DNA of 23,872 nt from VGBK01 sp964354255 (GCA_964354255.1 CAYGYX010000030.1:1-23872), one strand, 5' to 3'. Shown: positions 7,214 to 15,709, counted from the stretch's first letter. Numbers and translations: made by a program. The notes: generated by a model not told the origin, from the letters alone.

Positions 7214-8875
7214 ATGGTCCGCCAAGACACCCAGACCCTATCGCTCGGGGCGCACACCCCGGCCCTCGCCGCCCGCCTGCGAGCCTGGGAGCAGGACGGC
7301 GCCGTCGCCCGCCTCTGGGCCGGCGACCACACCCTGTGGACCGCCGAGCCGGCCCCGGAGATCTCCGACCGCCTCGGCTGGCTCCTGCTGCCGGAGGAGA
7401 TGCGAGGCGAAGTCCCCCGGCTGGCCGCCTTCGCCGCCGAAGTGGCCGGGGAGGGGATCCGCCACGTCGTCCTCCTCGGCATGGGCGGGTCGAGCCTGGC
7501 TCCCGAGGTGTTCGCGCGCAGCTACGGCAGCCGGCCCGGGTACCCGGAGCTGATCGTCCTCGACAGCACCCACCCGGCGGCCGTGCGGTCCGTCGACGAG
7601 CGAACCGACCCGGCGGCCACCCTCTTCCTGGTCTCCAGCAAGTCGGGCACCACCATCGAGCCGCTCTCGTTCTTCCACCACTTCTGGGCCTCCGCGGCTG
7701 CCGCCTCCCCCACCCCCGGCCGCCACTTCGCCGTCGTCACCGACCCGGCCACCCCGCTGGCGGACCTGGCCCGAGACCGCGGCTTCCGCCGGGTGTTCGA
7801 GGCCAACCCGGACGTCGGCGGCCGCTTCTCGGCGCTGTCGCACTTCGGCCTGGTGCCCGCCGCCCTCATCGGAGCCGACGTCGCCGGGCTCCTCGACCGG
7901 GCAGCGCAGATGGCCGAAGCCTGCCGCCGCCCCCCCGCCGACAACCCCGGCTTCGTGCTCGGCGCCGCCCTGGGGGAGATGGCCCGGGCGGGCCGTGACA
8001 AGGCCACCTTCCTGGTCTCACCCTCCCTCTCCGCCCTGCCCGCCTGGATGGAGCAGTTGGTGGCGGAGAGCACCGGCAAGGACGGGGCGGGCATCGTCCC
8101 CGTCGCGGAGGAAGCGGCGGGACCGCCGGAGACCTACGGCGACGATCGATGCTTCGTGTACCTGGCACACCAGGGCGACGAAGATGCCGCCCAGGCGGCG
8201 GCGGTGTACGCCCTCGAGGCGGCCGGCCAACCCGTGCTGCGCATCCGCCTCGACGACCTCACCGACCTCGGCGCCGAGATGTTCCGAGCCGAAGTGGCCG
8301 TGGCCATGGCGAGCAGCGTGCTCGATATCCACCCGTTCAACCAGCCCGACGTGCAGTTGGCCAAGGAACTGGCCTCCCGCGCCATGAAGGGCGCGGCAGG
8401 CGGCGCCCCCATCCCCACCGTGGTCGCCAGCGACCGGGGGGCCTCGGCCGCTGCCCTGGCCGATCTGTTCGGGCAGGCCCGGCCCGGCGACTACCTCGCC
8501 ATCCAGGCGTTCATCGAGCCCACTCCAGAGGCGATCGCCATCCTGCAGGGTTTCCGCCTCCAGGTGCGGGACCGACTCCGCCTCGCCACCACCCTCGGGT
8601 TCGGCCCCAGGTTCCTGCACTCCACGGGGCAATTGCACAAAGGAGGGCCCGGCACCGGGCTCTTCCTGCAAGTGGTGGACGACCCGGTGCCCGACCTGCC
8701 CGTTCCGGGCACCTCGTACACCTTCGGGCGCCTCGTGTCGGCCCAGGCCGACGGTGACTTCCGGGCACTCGAGGCTCGCGGTCGCCGCGTGCTCCGGGTA
8801 GATCTCCGAAACGAGACCATCCTCGGACTCGGCACCGAGGCCTGCGACGTCGAGACGCTCCTCGGCGGCCCATAG
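7214..8875 (+). CDS. pgi: Glucose-6-phosphate isomerase, single-domain relative of transaldolase-isomerase fusions
   Basis: A 553-residue cytoplasmic enzyme expected to interconvert glucose-6-phosphate and fructose-6-phosphate. Two SIS-type sugar-phosphate domains are visible. The first has GMGGSSLAPEV (89 onward) and SSKSGTTIEP (141 onward, phosphate binding). Further on are AESTGKDGAGIVPV, with the catalytic Glu of the family, HPFNQPDVQLAKE (His373) and LHKGGPGTG (Lys476). The sequence resembles the isomerase half of bifunctional transaldolase/isomerase proteins of actinobacteria more than the classical E. coli enzyme; no transaldolase part is present in the frame. The start at ATG 7214 has GAGG and AGGAG just upstream and a possible -10 at 7180. 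ATG 7124 in the same frame, with AGGAG 9 nt before it, would add 30 unconserved-looking Arg/Ala-rich residues. Confidence 0.9.
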   Translation: MVRQDTQTLSLGAHTPALAARLRAWEQDGAVARLWAGDHTLWTAEPAPEISDRLGWLLLPEEMRGEVPRLAAFAAEVAGEGIRHVVLLGMGGSSLAPEVFARSYGSRPGYPELIVLDSTHPAAVRSVDERTDPAATLFLVSSKSGTTIEPLSFFHHFWASAAAASPTPGRHFAVVTDPATPLADLARDRGFRRVFEANPDVGGRFSALSHFGLVPAALIGADVAGLLDRAAQMAEACRRPPADNPGFVLGAALGEMARAGRDKATFLVSPSLSALPAWMEQLVAESTGKDGAGIVPVAEEAAGPPETYGDDRCFVYLAHQGDEDAAQAAAVYALEAAGQPVLRIRLDDLTDLGAEMFRAEVAVAMASSVLDIHPFNQPDVQLAKELASRAMKGAAGGAPIPTVVASDRGASAAALADLFGQARPGDYLAIQAFIEPTPEAIAILQGFRLQVRDRLRLATTLGFGPRFLHSTGQLHKGGPGTGLFLQVVDDPVPDLPVPGTSYTFGRLVSAQADGDFRALEARGRRVLRVDLRNETILGLGTEACDVETLLGGP

Positions 8876-8923
8876 CGAGAACCCACCCCTTCGGTGCTGC
8901 CCGATCCGCCCCACCGTGACGAA

Positions 8924-9264
8924 TCAGGCGCGCCCGCCGAAGCCGGCCGGCAAGGCCGGGTTCACGTTGCCGCCGCTGACCACCCCCAGGTCGGCGGCCA
9001 CCCGGGCCACCGCCCGGCCGTGGTTCCCCGAGGAGACGGCCACCACCCCGCGCCGGCGCTCCTCGGGGCTCAGCGACCGCATCTTGTTGGCGGCTCCCCG
9101 GATCTTGACGACCCAGTCTCCTGGGCGTTCTCCGGCTTCAGCAGCACCCGGCCCCCGGCCGGCCCCGACAGGTAGGGCGACTCACTCAGGGGCGTGCGCC
9201 GCACCCGCCCGGAGATGCGGAGGGCAGCAGCCCGGACATCCTCCAGGGTGGCGTGGCCGGCCAC
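8924..9264 (-). pseudogene. Threonine dehydratase-like remnant: frameshift plus internal deletion
   Basis: The minus strand starts at GTG 9264 with VAGHATLEDVRAAALRISG, RVRRTPLSESPYLS and GGRVLLKPENAQETGS, a clear N terminus of a PLP-dependent threonine ammonia-lyase. At 9107-9109 one base is missing from what should be the Phe codon before the PLP lysine (TC where TTC is expected). Beyond it the next frame continues KIRGAANKMRSLSPEERRRG, VVAVSSGNHGRAVARVAADLGV. Then at about 8978-8983 the sequence jumps to VSGGNVNPALPAG and a stop at 8924; SGGN(V/I)(N/D)P normally sits near the end of the catalytic domain. So roughly two thirds of the enzyme is missing in addition to the frameshift. No working product is possible. 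The family call rests on remembered motifs. Confidence 0.85.
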
Positions 9265-9379
9265 GGGCAGGCTTCGCCTCTCGTTAGCCCGAGCCCTGAC
9301 CCTCGCCGGCCGCCGGGCCTGGGCCCCACCGTCCGCCCCGACGGGAGTCGGTCTCCTCTTCACACCGCCGGCCCGCCGC

Positions 9380-10153
9380 TCACGGGGCGCAGCCCGTCAG
9401 GTCCTCCCCGTTCCAGCAACCGTCCGCGCCCGGGCCACCGTCCAGGACGTCCCATCCATCGCCGCCGTCGAGCGTGTCGTTTGCGCCGCGCCCTTCGATG
9501 CCGTCGTTGCCGCCCATGCCGAACAGGCGGTTGACGCGGAAGTCGCCGATGATCGAATCGTCGTAGGCGGACCCCCGCACGTTCTCGACGTCGAACACGA
9601 GGGAACCGATCGCCGGCGGGGGCCAGAGCGAGTCGTAGTGACCGACGGTGAGGTTGACACCGATGGACGTCGGTGAGTTGCGGAAGTCGATCGTGTCCCG
9701 GCCGGTCCCGCCGAACACGTCGTTGTCACCCGCCGCGTCGATCACGATGCGATCGCCACCGGCGCCGCCGTCGGCGTAGCCGCCCGTCCCCCCGCCCGGG
9801 AAGAGCACGTCGTTGCCGTCATCACCGTCGAGCGAGTCCATCCCGGGACCGCCGCGCAACACATCGCGGCCCGACCCGCCGGAGATCTGATCATCCCCGG
9901 CACCGCCCACGACCAGATCGTCCCCATCCATGGTGCAGATCTTGTCGTTGCCGCCGTACCCGTAGACGATGTCGTTGCCGCCGTAGGTCTGGATGACGTC
10001 GTCGCCCGCTGTCCCGTAGAGGGTCTCGTCCCCGTAGGTGCCTTCAATACCCGGCCACTCGCCGTAGCACTGCTGAATGGCTCCCGCCGGCGCCATCGCC
10101 GCCGCCAGCACGGCCAGCACCGCCGGCACCACCAAGGTGATGAACCGCTTCAT
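9380..10153 (-). CDS. Secreted RTX-type calcium-binding repeat protein
   Basis: A 257-residue exported protein. ATG 10153 has GGAGG 7 nt upstream and opens a clean signal peptide (MKRF, a hydrophobic core, cleavage near APAGA); the longer frame to 10195 adds only non-conserved residues before it. The mature part begins with a Cys (QQCYGEWPG) and carries nonapeptides in two blocks: about residues 37-125 (GTAGDDVIQ, GGAGDDQIS, GGSGRDVLR, GGPGMDSLD, GDDGNDVLF) and the C-terminal 50 residues (GMGGNDGIE, GRGANDTLD, GGDGWDVLD). Between them is the linker DFRNSPTSIGVNLTVG...VENVRGSAYDDSI, typical of RTX arrays. No enzymatic domain is attached, unlike the other RTX protein in this window. It probably binds Ca2+ at the cell surface or in the medium; the role is unknown. 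Confidence 0.92.
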   Translation of the reverse strand: MKRFITLVVPAVLAVLAAAMAPAGAIQQCYGEWPGIEGTYGDETLYGTAGDDVIQTYGGNDIVYGYGGNDKICTMDGDDLVVGGAGDDQISGGSGRDVLRGGPGMDSLDGDDGNDVLFPGGGTGGYADGGAGGDRIVIDAAGDNDVFGGTGRDTIDFRNSPTSIGVNLTVGHYDSLWPPPAIGSLVFDVENVRGSAYDDSIIGDFRVNRLFGMGGNDGIEGRGANDTLDGGDGWDVLDGGPGADGCWNGEDLTGCAP

Positions 10154-10256
10154 AGCCTCGCCTCCACGCGCCGTTGAGGAATCGACGGGCTCCATCCTGC
10201 CACCGTCGGCCGGGCGCCGCCATGCGACCCAGCCGGCGCGCCGGGAAGCCGGGCCG

Positions 10257-10748
10257 TCAGCCCAGTCCCGCCAGGGCCTCCCGCAGCAACCCCCAGGTGA
10301 CTGCCAGGTCCTCCGGGACCACCCGCGTCTCCCCGACCGTGGTCATGAAAGAGGTGTCGCCGGCCCAGCGCGGCACCAGGTGGAAGTGGAGATGATCGGG
10401 CACCCCGGCTCCGGCAATCCTCCCGAGATTGGCGCCCAGGTTGTAGCCGTCGGGCTTCATGGCCACCCCGCAGGCCCGGCCGGCCCGGGCGAGCAGCCGC
10501 CACACCTCTTCCACCTCGGCGGCCGTCAGATCGGCGAGGTCGGCCACGTGGCGGTACTGGCTGACCATCAGGTGGCCGGTGCTGTAGGGGAAGCGGTTGA
10601 GGACGCTGTAGGCGAGGGCGCCCCGTTCCAGGACGAGCGCGGTCGCGTCGTCCTCGCCGGGCAAGCGGCAGAACAGGCAACCCGCTTCGTTCCACTCGTC
10701 GGCCGAGCGCACGTAGCGGCTGCGCCACCCCGCCCACATCAGGTCCAC
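10257..10748 (-). CDS. HIT family protein, Ap4A phosphorylase-like
   Basis: A 163-residue histidine-triad protein. The N terminus (V)DLMWAGWRSRYV plus EAGCLFCRLPGEDD matches the longer branch of HIT proteins related to diadenosine tetraphosphate phosphorylase. The triad is HLHFHLVP in the context GVPDHLHFHLVPRW, and NRFPYSTGHLMVSQYRHVADL is also typical. GTG 10748 is chosen because it gives the usual VD-LWAGWR opening and because a TAGGCT box lies 7 nt upstream with no Shine-Dalgarno sequence, a leaderless arrangement. ATG 10739 is the alternative. The stop of the esterase gene (10775) is 26 bp upstream on the same strand, so read-through from that gene is also possible. The substrate is unknown. 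Confidence 0.92.
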   Translation of the reverse strand: MDLMWAGWRSRYVRSADEWNEAGCLFCRLPGEDDATALVLERGALAYSVLNRFPYSTGHLMVSQYRHVADLADLTAAEVEEVWRLLARAGRACGVAMKPDGYNLGANLGRIAGAGVPDHLHFHLVPRWAGDTSFMTTVGETRVVPEDLAVTWGLLREALAGLG

Positions 10749-10755
10749 GACGTCG

Positions 10756-10761
10756 AGCCTA
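10756..10761 (-). promoter_or_regulatory. TAGGCT -10 box of the second HIT gene
   Basis: On the minus strand TAGGCT ends 7 nt before GTG 10748, within the 26-bp gap after the esterase stop. The same box and a similar distance recur before the sugar kinase gene, and no ribosome-binding site is present. Confidence 0.5.
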
Positions 10762-10774
10762 CCCGGCAAGTTCC

Positions 10775-11812
10775 TCAGCCGCCGTCGGCTCCCATCAGCG
10801 CCTCGTACAGGAAGGGCAGGGAGACGTCCAGGCGGTAGTCGATGTTGGTGTGATCGTCGTCGAACTCCTCGTAGCGGTACGGGACGCCGGCCGCCGCCAG
10901 GGTGCGCACCAAGGCCCGGGCCCCGTGCACCAGGTGGTACTGGTCCTTGCTCCCGCAGTCGAGGTAGAGGCCCCGCAGCGAGCGCAGGTTGGCCTGGCAC
11001 CGCGCCTGGCCGACCAGTACGACCGGGTCGTGGGAGAGCCAGGCCGACCACCGCTCTGCGTCGATCTCCGCGGTAGCCGGGTCGACCGGCAGGCGCACGC
11101 CCATCGGCGCGGCGGGATCGGGGTCGTAGGTGGCAGCCATCGCCAGCACCATCAGGTGGTGGAGCAGGTCCGGCTCGGCCTTGGGAGCGGCGGCGAACGC
11201 CTCGAAGAACCCGGCGATCCCACCCTTCTCGGCCAGGAAGCGCAGCGTCCTGGGGAAGTCCACCCGGTAGCAGAGGTCGAAGGCCATGTCGCCGGAATGG
11301 CAGGCCACCGCCCCCCAGGCGTCGGCCCGGCGCAAGCCGTGGACGATGGCGCCGTACCCGCCCGACGACTTGCCGAAGACGGCCCGATGCTCGCGCCCCG
11401 GGAGGAGGCGGAACTCCTGTTCCAGGCGGGGGAGCATCTCGTCGATCAGGAAGGCCTCCCACCGCCCCGTGGCCGCCGAGTCGATGTACTGGTTGCCGCC
11501 CAGCGAGGTGAAGCAGTCGGGGAAGGCGGCGACCACCGGGCCCATCTTCCCTTCGGCGGCGAGGCGATCGAGGCGCTGAGGCACCGACTCACCGAAGGCC
11601 TTCCAGCCGAGATGAGCCAGGCCACTGCCGGTGAAGCCCACCAGGTCGACGAACAGCGGGTAGTGCCGGTCGGTCCCCTCATAGCCGGGGGGCAGGTAGA
11701 CCGCCACCACCCGGTCCACCGGGTCGCCGAGGAGGTTCCCCTCCAGGGCGGCCGACCGGATCTCGATCTCGACCAACCGGCCCTGCGGCCGACGGAAGTT
11801 GTGGACGGGCAC
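10775..11812 (-). CDS. Alpha/beta-hydrolase esterase (esterase D / enterochelin esterase-like)
   Basis: A 345-residue hydrolase of the putative esterase family (PF00756 type). The opening VHNFRRPQGRLVEIEIRSAALEGNLLGDPVDRVVAVYLPPGYEGTDRHYPLFVDL is the usual first strand pair. The nucleophile elbow is GKSSGG (Ser149). YLDCGSKDQYHLVHGA supplies the probable acid, and DDDHTNIDYR the catalytic His. GSLGGNQYIDS and RWEAFLIDEMLPRLEQEFR are also characteristic. There is no signal peptide, so it is likely cytoplasmic. GTG 11812 has GAGGAG just upstream. Members cleave esters from varied acyl groups or siderophores; the substrate here cannot be assigned. Its 5' end is 29 bp from the opposite-strand ATG 11842, leaving very little room for two separate promoters. 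Confidence 0.9.
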   Translation of the reverse strand: MPVHNFRRPQGRLVEIEIRSAALEGNLLGDPVDRVVAVYLPPGYEGTDRHYPLFVDLVGFTGSGLAHLGWKAFGESVPQRLDRLAAEGKMGPVVAAFPDCFTSLGGNQYIDSAATGRWEAFLIDEMLPRLEQEFRLLPGREHRAVFGKSSGGYGAIVHGLRRADAWGAVACHSGDMAFDLCYRVDFPRTLRFLAEKGGIAGFFEAFAAAPKAEPDLLHHLMVLAMAATYDPDPAAPMGVRLPVDPATAEIDAERWSAWLSHDPVVLVGQARCQANLRSLRGLYLDCGSKDQYHLVHGARALVRTLAAAGVPYRYEEFDDDHTNIDYRLDVSLPFLYEALMGADGG

Positions 11813-11841
11813 GGCTCTCCTCGCTGTTGCCGCTCCCGACT

Positions 11842-12654
11842 ATGCCAGCCGCCGCTGGCCGCCGCTACCGTTCGCCCCCCGCGATCGACGCCGACGTGCC
11901 TGCCGCCGAGATCCGCTGCTACGCCGAACTGAACGATTTCCTCCCCCTCGCACGGCGCCAACGCGCCTTCGCCTACGCCTTCACCGTTCCCGGCAGCATC
12001 AAGGACGCGCTGGAGTCGCTGGGAGTCCCCCACCCCGAGATCGACCTCCTGCTGGTGAACGACGAGCCGGTGGGCTTCGACCGGATCCTCACCGACGGGG
12101 ATCGGGTCGCCGCCTTCCCGCGCTTTCGCGGCCTCGACATCTCGGGCATCTCCCCGGTGCACGTCCCGCTGCCGGAAGAGCCGCGCTTCGCCCTCGACGG
12201 CCACCTGGGGCGCCTCGCCCGCTACCTCCGTTTGCTCGGGTTCGACACAGCTCACCAACCGGAAGCGGGCGACGAGGCCCTGGCCACCCGGGCGGCCGCC
12301 GACGACCGCATCTTGCTCACCCGCCACCTGGACCTGCTCAGACGCCGCCTGGTGCGCCGCGGCTACCGGGTGCGCAGCACCGATCCCAGCGAGCAGGTGA
12401 TCGAGGTGGTGCGCCAATTCGGCCTGGCGGAACGGCTCGCCCCGTTCACCCGCTGCCTGGCCTGTGGGGAGCGCCTCGTGACCGCCGAGCCTTCGGAGGT
12501 GGCGGGTCAGATTCCACCGGGAGTCATCGGACGCTACCCCACCTACCACCGTTGCCCCGGCTGCGGGCGGGTGTACTGGCCGGGCTCCCACCATCGACGG
12601 CTCTCCTCGCTGGTAGACGAGGTGCGCTCGATGGGCGGCGACCGGGGACCGTAG
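11842..12654 (+). CDS. Mut7-C RNase domain protein with N-terminal ubiquitin-like domain
   Basis: 270 residues from ATG 11842. The first half has the ubiquitin-like Mut7-C domain (IRCYAELNDFLPLARRQRAF, VPGSIKDALESLGVPHPEIDLLLVNDEPVGF, RILTDGDRVAAFPRF). The second half is the PIN-like Mut7-C RNase domain: FALDGHLGRLARYLRLLGFDT, DDRILLTRHLDLLRRR, and a zinc ribbon of two CxxC pairs, CLACGE and CPGCGR. The Asp residues of FALDGHLG and of the RILLTR region are the likely metal ligands. These proteins are thought to be RNases, but a physiological substrate is not known. The start is uncertain: TTG 11827 is also in frame, and neither has a clear ribosome-binding site. The gene is followed after 1 nt by malQ, so the two are co-transcribed. 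Confidence 0.9.
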   Translation: MPAAAGRRYRSPPAIDADVPAAEIRCYAELNDFLPLARRQRAFAYAFTVPGSIKDALESLGVPHPEIDLLLVNDEPVGFDRILTDGDRVAAFPRFRGLDISGISPVHVPLPEEPRFALDGHLGRLARYLRLLGFDTAHQPEAGDEALATRAAADDRILLTRHLDLLRRRLVRRGYRVRSTDPSEQVIEVVRQFGLAERLAPFTRCLACGERLVTAEPSEVAGQIPPGVIGRYPTYHRCPGCGRVYWPGSHHRRLSSLVDEVRSMGGDRGP

Positions 12655-12655
12655 C

Positions 12656-14167
12656 ATGCGCCCGGCCATGGCCCCCCCGCGCAGCTCCGGCATCCTCCTC
12701 CACCCCACCAGCCTCCCCGGCCCCTACGGCATCGGCGACATCGGCCCGGCCGCCCACCACTGGCTCGACTGGCTGGCGGGGAGCGGGTCCACCTACTGGC
12801 AGGTGCTCCCCCTCGGCCCCACCGGCTACGGCGACTCCCCCTACTCCTGCTTCTCCGCCTTCGCCGGCAACCCCTACCTGGTGAGCCCCCAGCTGCTGGT
12901 GGAGGACGGCCTGCTGGAGCGGCCGGCCCTCGCCGGCCATCCCGAGTTCCCCGGCGGCCGGGTCGACTTCGGGCAGGTGATCCCCTGGAAGCTCGGCTTA
13001 CTCGACCAAGCGCACCGGGGCTTCCTGGAGGACCCCCCGGGCGACTGCGCCGCCCGCTACCGGGCCTTCCGCCGGGCCCACGCCGGCTGGCTCGAGGACT
13101 TCGCCCTCTTCATGGCCCTCAAGGAGGCCCACGGGGGCGGGCCCTGGGAAGGCTGGCCGGCCCCCATCCGCCATCGGCGCCCGGCCGCCCTCCGGCAGGC
13201 CCGGGCTTCCCTGGCCCGCGAAGCCGAGAACCAGGCGTTCCGCCAGTTCCTGTTCTTCGACCAGTGGGAGCGGCTGCGGGAGCGAGCGCGCGGTCTGGGA
13301 GTGAAGATTCTGGGCGATGCCCCCATGTACGTGGCCGGGGACAGCGCCGACGTCTGGGCGCATCCCGACCTGTTCGTCCTCGACGATGACCTGCACCCGA
13401 AGGTGGTAGCCGGGGTCCCGCCGGACTACTTCACCGAGAACGGCCAGCTGTGGGGCAACCCGCTCTACGCCTGGGAGCGGCACGCCGCCGACGGCTACGC
13501 CTGGTGGATCTCCCGGCTGCGGTCGCTGCTGGAGCTGACCGACCTGGTGCGCATCGATCACTTTCGCGCCTTCGTGGACTACTGGGAGGTGCCCGCCGGT
13601 TCGCCCACCGCCGCCACCGGGCGCTGGGTGCCGGGGCCCGGGACCCCCTTCTTCGCCCGCGTCGAGCAGGCGCTGGGCGCCCTGCCCATCGTGGCCGAGG
13701 ACCTCGGCGAGCTCCACCCCGCGGTGCCGGCCCTGCTCGCCGAGGTGGGCCTCCCCGGAATGAAGGTGCTCCAGTTCGCCTACGACGGGGACCCGGACAA
13801 CCCCTTCCTGCCCGAGCACCACCCGGAGAACTGCGTCGTCTACACCGGCACCCACGACAACGACACCACCGCCGGCTGGTACCGGTCGCTGTCCCCGCAG
13901 GAGCGCCGCACGGTCGGGAGGGCCGCCGGCGGCGACGGGCGCCGGATCGCCTGGAGCCTCATCACCCGGGCCTGGGAAGCTCCCCCCTTCCTGGCCGTGG
14001 CCCCGATGCAGGACCTGCTCGGGCTCGGGTCGGAGGGGCGAATGAACACCCCCGGGTCGTTCGGGAGCAACTGGACCTGGCGGATGAAGCCCGGTGCCGC
14101 TCGCCGACGCATCCAGCAGCGGCTGGCCGAGCTCAACCGCCGCACCGGGCGCCACCGCTCCCGTTGA
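12656..14167 (+). CDS. malQ: 4-alpha-glucanotransferase (amylomaltase)
   Basis: A 503-residue GH77 enzyme that transfers alpha-1,4-glucan segments in maltodextrin and glycogen metabolism. It opens RSSGILLHPTSLPGPYGIGD, with STYWQVLPLGPTGYGDSPY shortly after. The catalytic residues are in place: nucleophile Asp301 in VRIDHFRAF, acid/base Glu348 in PIVAEDLG, and Asp401 in THDNDT. GSNWTWRM lies near the C terminus, as in other family members. Length is normal. ATG 12656 lies 1 nt after the Mut7-C stop and lacks a good ribosome-binding site, so translational coupling is likely; ATG 12668 would also fit the family start and has a TAGCAT box 10 nt before it. The 3' end is 7 bp from the stop of the opposing kinase gene. 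Confidence 0.96.
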   Translation: MRPAMAPPRSSGILLHPTSLPGPYGIGDIGPAAHHWLDWLAGSGSTYWQVLPLGPTGYGDSPYSCFSAFAGNPYLVSPQLLVEDGLLERPALAGHPEFPGGRVDFGQVIPWKLGLLDQAHRGFLEDPPGDCAARYRAFRRAHAGWLEDFALFMALKEAHGGGPWEGWPAPIRHRRPAALRQARASLAREAENQAFRQFLFFDQWERLRERARGLGVKILGDAPMYVAGDSADVWAHPDLFVLDDDLHPKVVAGVPPDYFTENGQLWGNPLYAWERHAADGYAWWISRLRSLLELTDLVRIDHFRAFVDYWEVPAGSPTAATGRWVPGPGTPFFARVEQALGALPIVAEDLGELHPAVPALLAEVGLPGMKVLQFAYDGDPDNPFLPEHHPENCVVYTGTHDNDTTAGWYRSLSPQERRTVGRAAGGDGRRIAWSLITRAWEAPPFLAVAPMQDLLGLGSEGRMNTPGSFGSNWTWRMKPGAARRRIQQRLAELNRRTGRHRSR

Positions 14168-14174
14168 GCCGGGC

Positions 14175-15701
14175 TCAGGCATCTTCGGCGGTCAGGGCGC
14201 GGGCCAGGGGGCCCACCAGGTCGGGGAGCCGCCGCCACACCTCGTACAGCCCTCGGTAGCTCACCTCTCGCTCCGGGTCGGGCCGCACGATCGATCCGGA
14301 CGGGGCCACCGCCGCCGCCCCGGCAGCATGGCTCGGGTACACGCCTGCCCCCACCCCCGCCAGCACCGCCGCCCCCAGGGCCGCCGCTTCCGGGAGGTCG
14401 ATGACCTCGATCTCCCGCCCGGTCAGGTCGGCCTTCAGCTGGACCCAGACCGGGTTGCGCACCGCCCCGCCGAGGGCCCGCACGCGATCCACGGTGACGG
14501 AGAGGTGCTCCTCCACCCAGGCCAGGTTGTGCCGTAGTGAGAAGCAGGCTGCCTCGAGGGCGGCCTGCAGCAGATCACCCCGGTCGTGCCCCTGGGTGAG
14601 GCCGACGAAGGCGCCGCGCGCCCCGGCCGGGTCCCAGCGAGGCGAGGCCCCGCGGCCGAACTCGGGAAAGCAGAGCAGGCCGTTGGGGCGCAGCGGCCGG
14701 CGCACCTCGGCCATCATCTGCGCGTAGGCATCGGGGACCTCCTCCCCAATGCGGAACACCTGGCGCCGCAGCCAATCCACCAGGCCCCCGGCGAACCCCA
14801 CCGAGGAGAGGAGTGCCAGGCGATCCGGCTCGACGTCCCGGTAGCAATTGACGTGAGCGGCCAGGCCCGGGTCGCCGGGGGGAGGGACAGACGCCGGCGT
14901 CACCAGCGCCTCGGCCGTCCCGGTCGAATCGATGGGGATGGGCTTCCCTCCCCGCGCCACGAAGGCGGCACAGAGATGGTCGTGGCCGCCCGTCACCACC
15001 GGGGTCCCGGCCGGCAGGCCGGTGACCGCCGCGGCCTCCGCAGTCAGCCCGGCCAGCAGCGTCCCGGCCGGCAGGACGGGCGGCATGAGGCGGGCTTCGA
15101 GTCCCGCGGCGTCGAGCAGTTCCTCCGACCAGACACCGCGATCGCGTTCAAAGAGGAGGGTGCGGGATGCTATCGAGTAGTCGGTGGCCGCCTCCCCGGT
15201 GAGCCGCAGCAGCAACCAGTCCTCGGTGGAGAGCCAGGCGGCGGTGCGGGCCCACACCTCCGGCTCGTGGTCTCTGACCCACATGACCTTGTTCGCCCCG
15301 AACAAGCCGTCCAGCGTCATGCCGGCCAGCGCATACAGACGGGCGGCGCCGATCGTCTCCTCCCAGCGGCGGACGTAGCCGACGGCCCGGGGATCGAACC
15401 AGGCGATGATGGGGCGCAGCGCCCGGCCGGCTCCATCGACCGGCAGCCCCGCCTCGCCGACGGTGGCCGGGGCTATGGCGGCCACCTCGACGCCGGAGGG
15501 CAGGGCGGCGGCCACCTCGCGCAAGGCCGCCGCGGCCGCCAGCCAGAGGGCGTCGGCGTCGTGCTCCACCCATCCCGGCTGCGGGCGGTCCGTGGGTGTG
15601 GGGCGGCGGGCCAGGGCGAGCAGGCGCCCATCCGGGGCGAAGGCACCCGCCCGCACCGAGGTGGTGCCGGCGTCGATGCCGATCAGGCAGGTGGTCGCCA
15701 C
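14175..15701 (-). CDS. FGGY family carbohydrate kinase, xylulokinase/fuculokinase-like
   Basis: A 508-residue ATP-dependent sugar kinase. GIDAGTTSVRAGAF at residues 8-21 is the phosphate-binding motif. IAWFDPRA, STEDWLLLRLTGEAATDYSIASRTLLFE and the catalytic GGHDHLCAA (Asp241) are typical of the N-terminal half. The C-terminal domain has FPEFGRGASPRWDP and ALGGAVRNPVWVQLKADLTGREIEV, where the G-G-A-x-x-N motif binds nucleotide. The substrate is a ketose or polyol, not predictable here; glycerol is less likely because its hallmark substrate-binding motifs are not seen. The GTG start has a TAGGCT box 8 nt upstream and no ribosome-binding site. It may be used together with the transketolase cluster 3 kb downstream, but they are on opposite strands and this is only an inference. 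Confidence 0.93.
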   Translation of the reverse strand: MATTCLIGIDAGTTSVRAGAFAPDGRLLALARRPTPTDRPQPGWVEHDADALWLAAAAALREVAAALPSGVEVAAIAPATVGEAGLPVDGAGRALRPIIAWFDPRAVGYVRRWEETIGAARLYALAGMTLDGLFGANKVMWVRDHEPEVWARTAAWLSTEDWLLLRLTGEAATDYSIASRTLLFERDRGVWSEELLDAAGLEARLMPPVLPAGTLLAGLTAEAAAVTGLPAGTPVVTGGHDHLCAAFVARGGKPIPIDSTGTAEALVTPASVPPPGDPGLAAHVNCYRDVEPDRLALLSSVGFAGGLVDWLRRQVFRIGEEVPDAYAQMMAEVRRPLRPNGLLCFPEFGRGASPRWDPAGARGAFVGLTQGHDRGDLLQAALEAACFSLRHNLAWVEEHLSVTVDRVRALGGAVRNPVWVQLKADLTGREIEVIDLPEAAALGAAVLAGVGAGVYPSHAAGAAAVAPSGSIVRPDPEREVSYRGLYEVWRRLPDLVGPLARALTAEDA

Positions 15702-15709
15702 GGGCCGCC

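Noticed and set aside
9265..9379. Upstream extension of the threonine dehydratase remnant to ATG 9363
   Set aside because: Residues before VAGHATLEDV are Arg-rich and not family-like.
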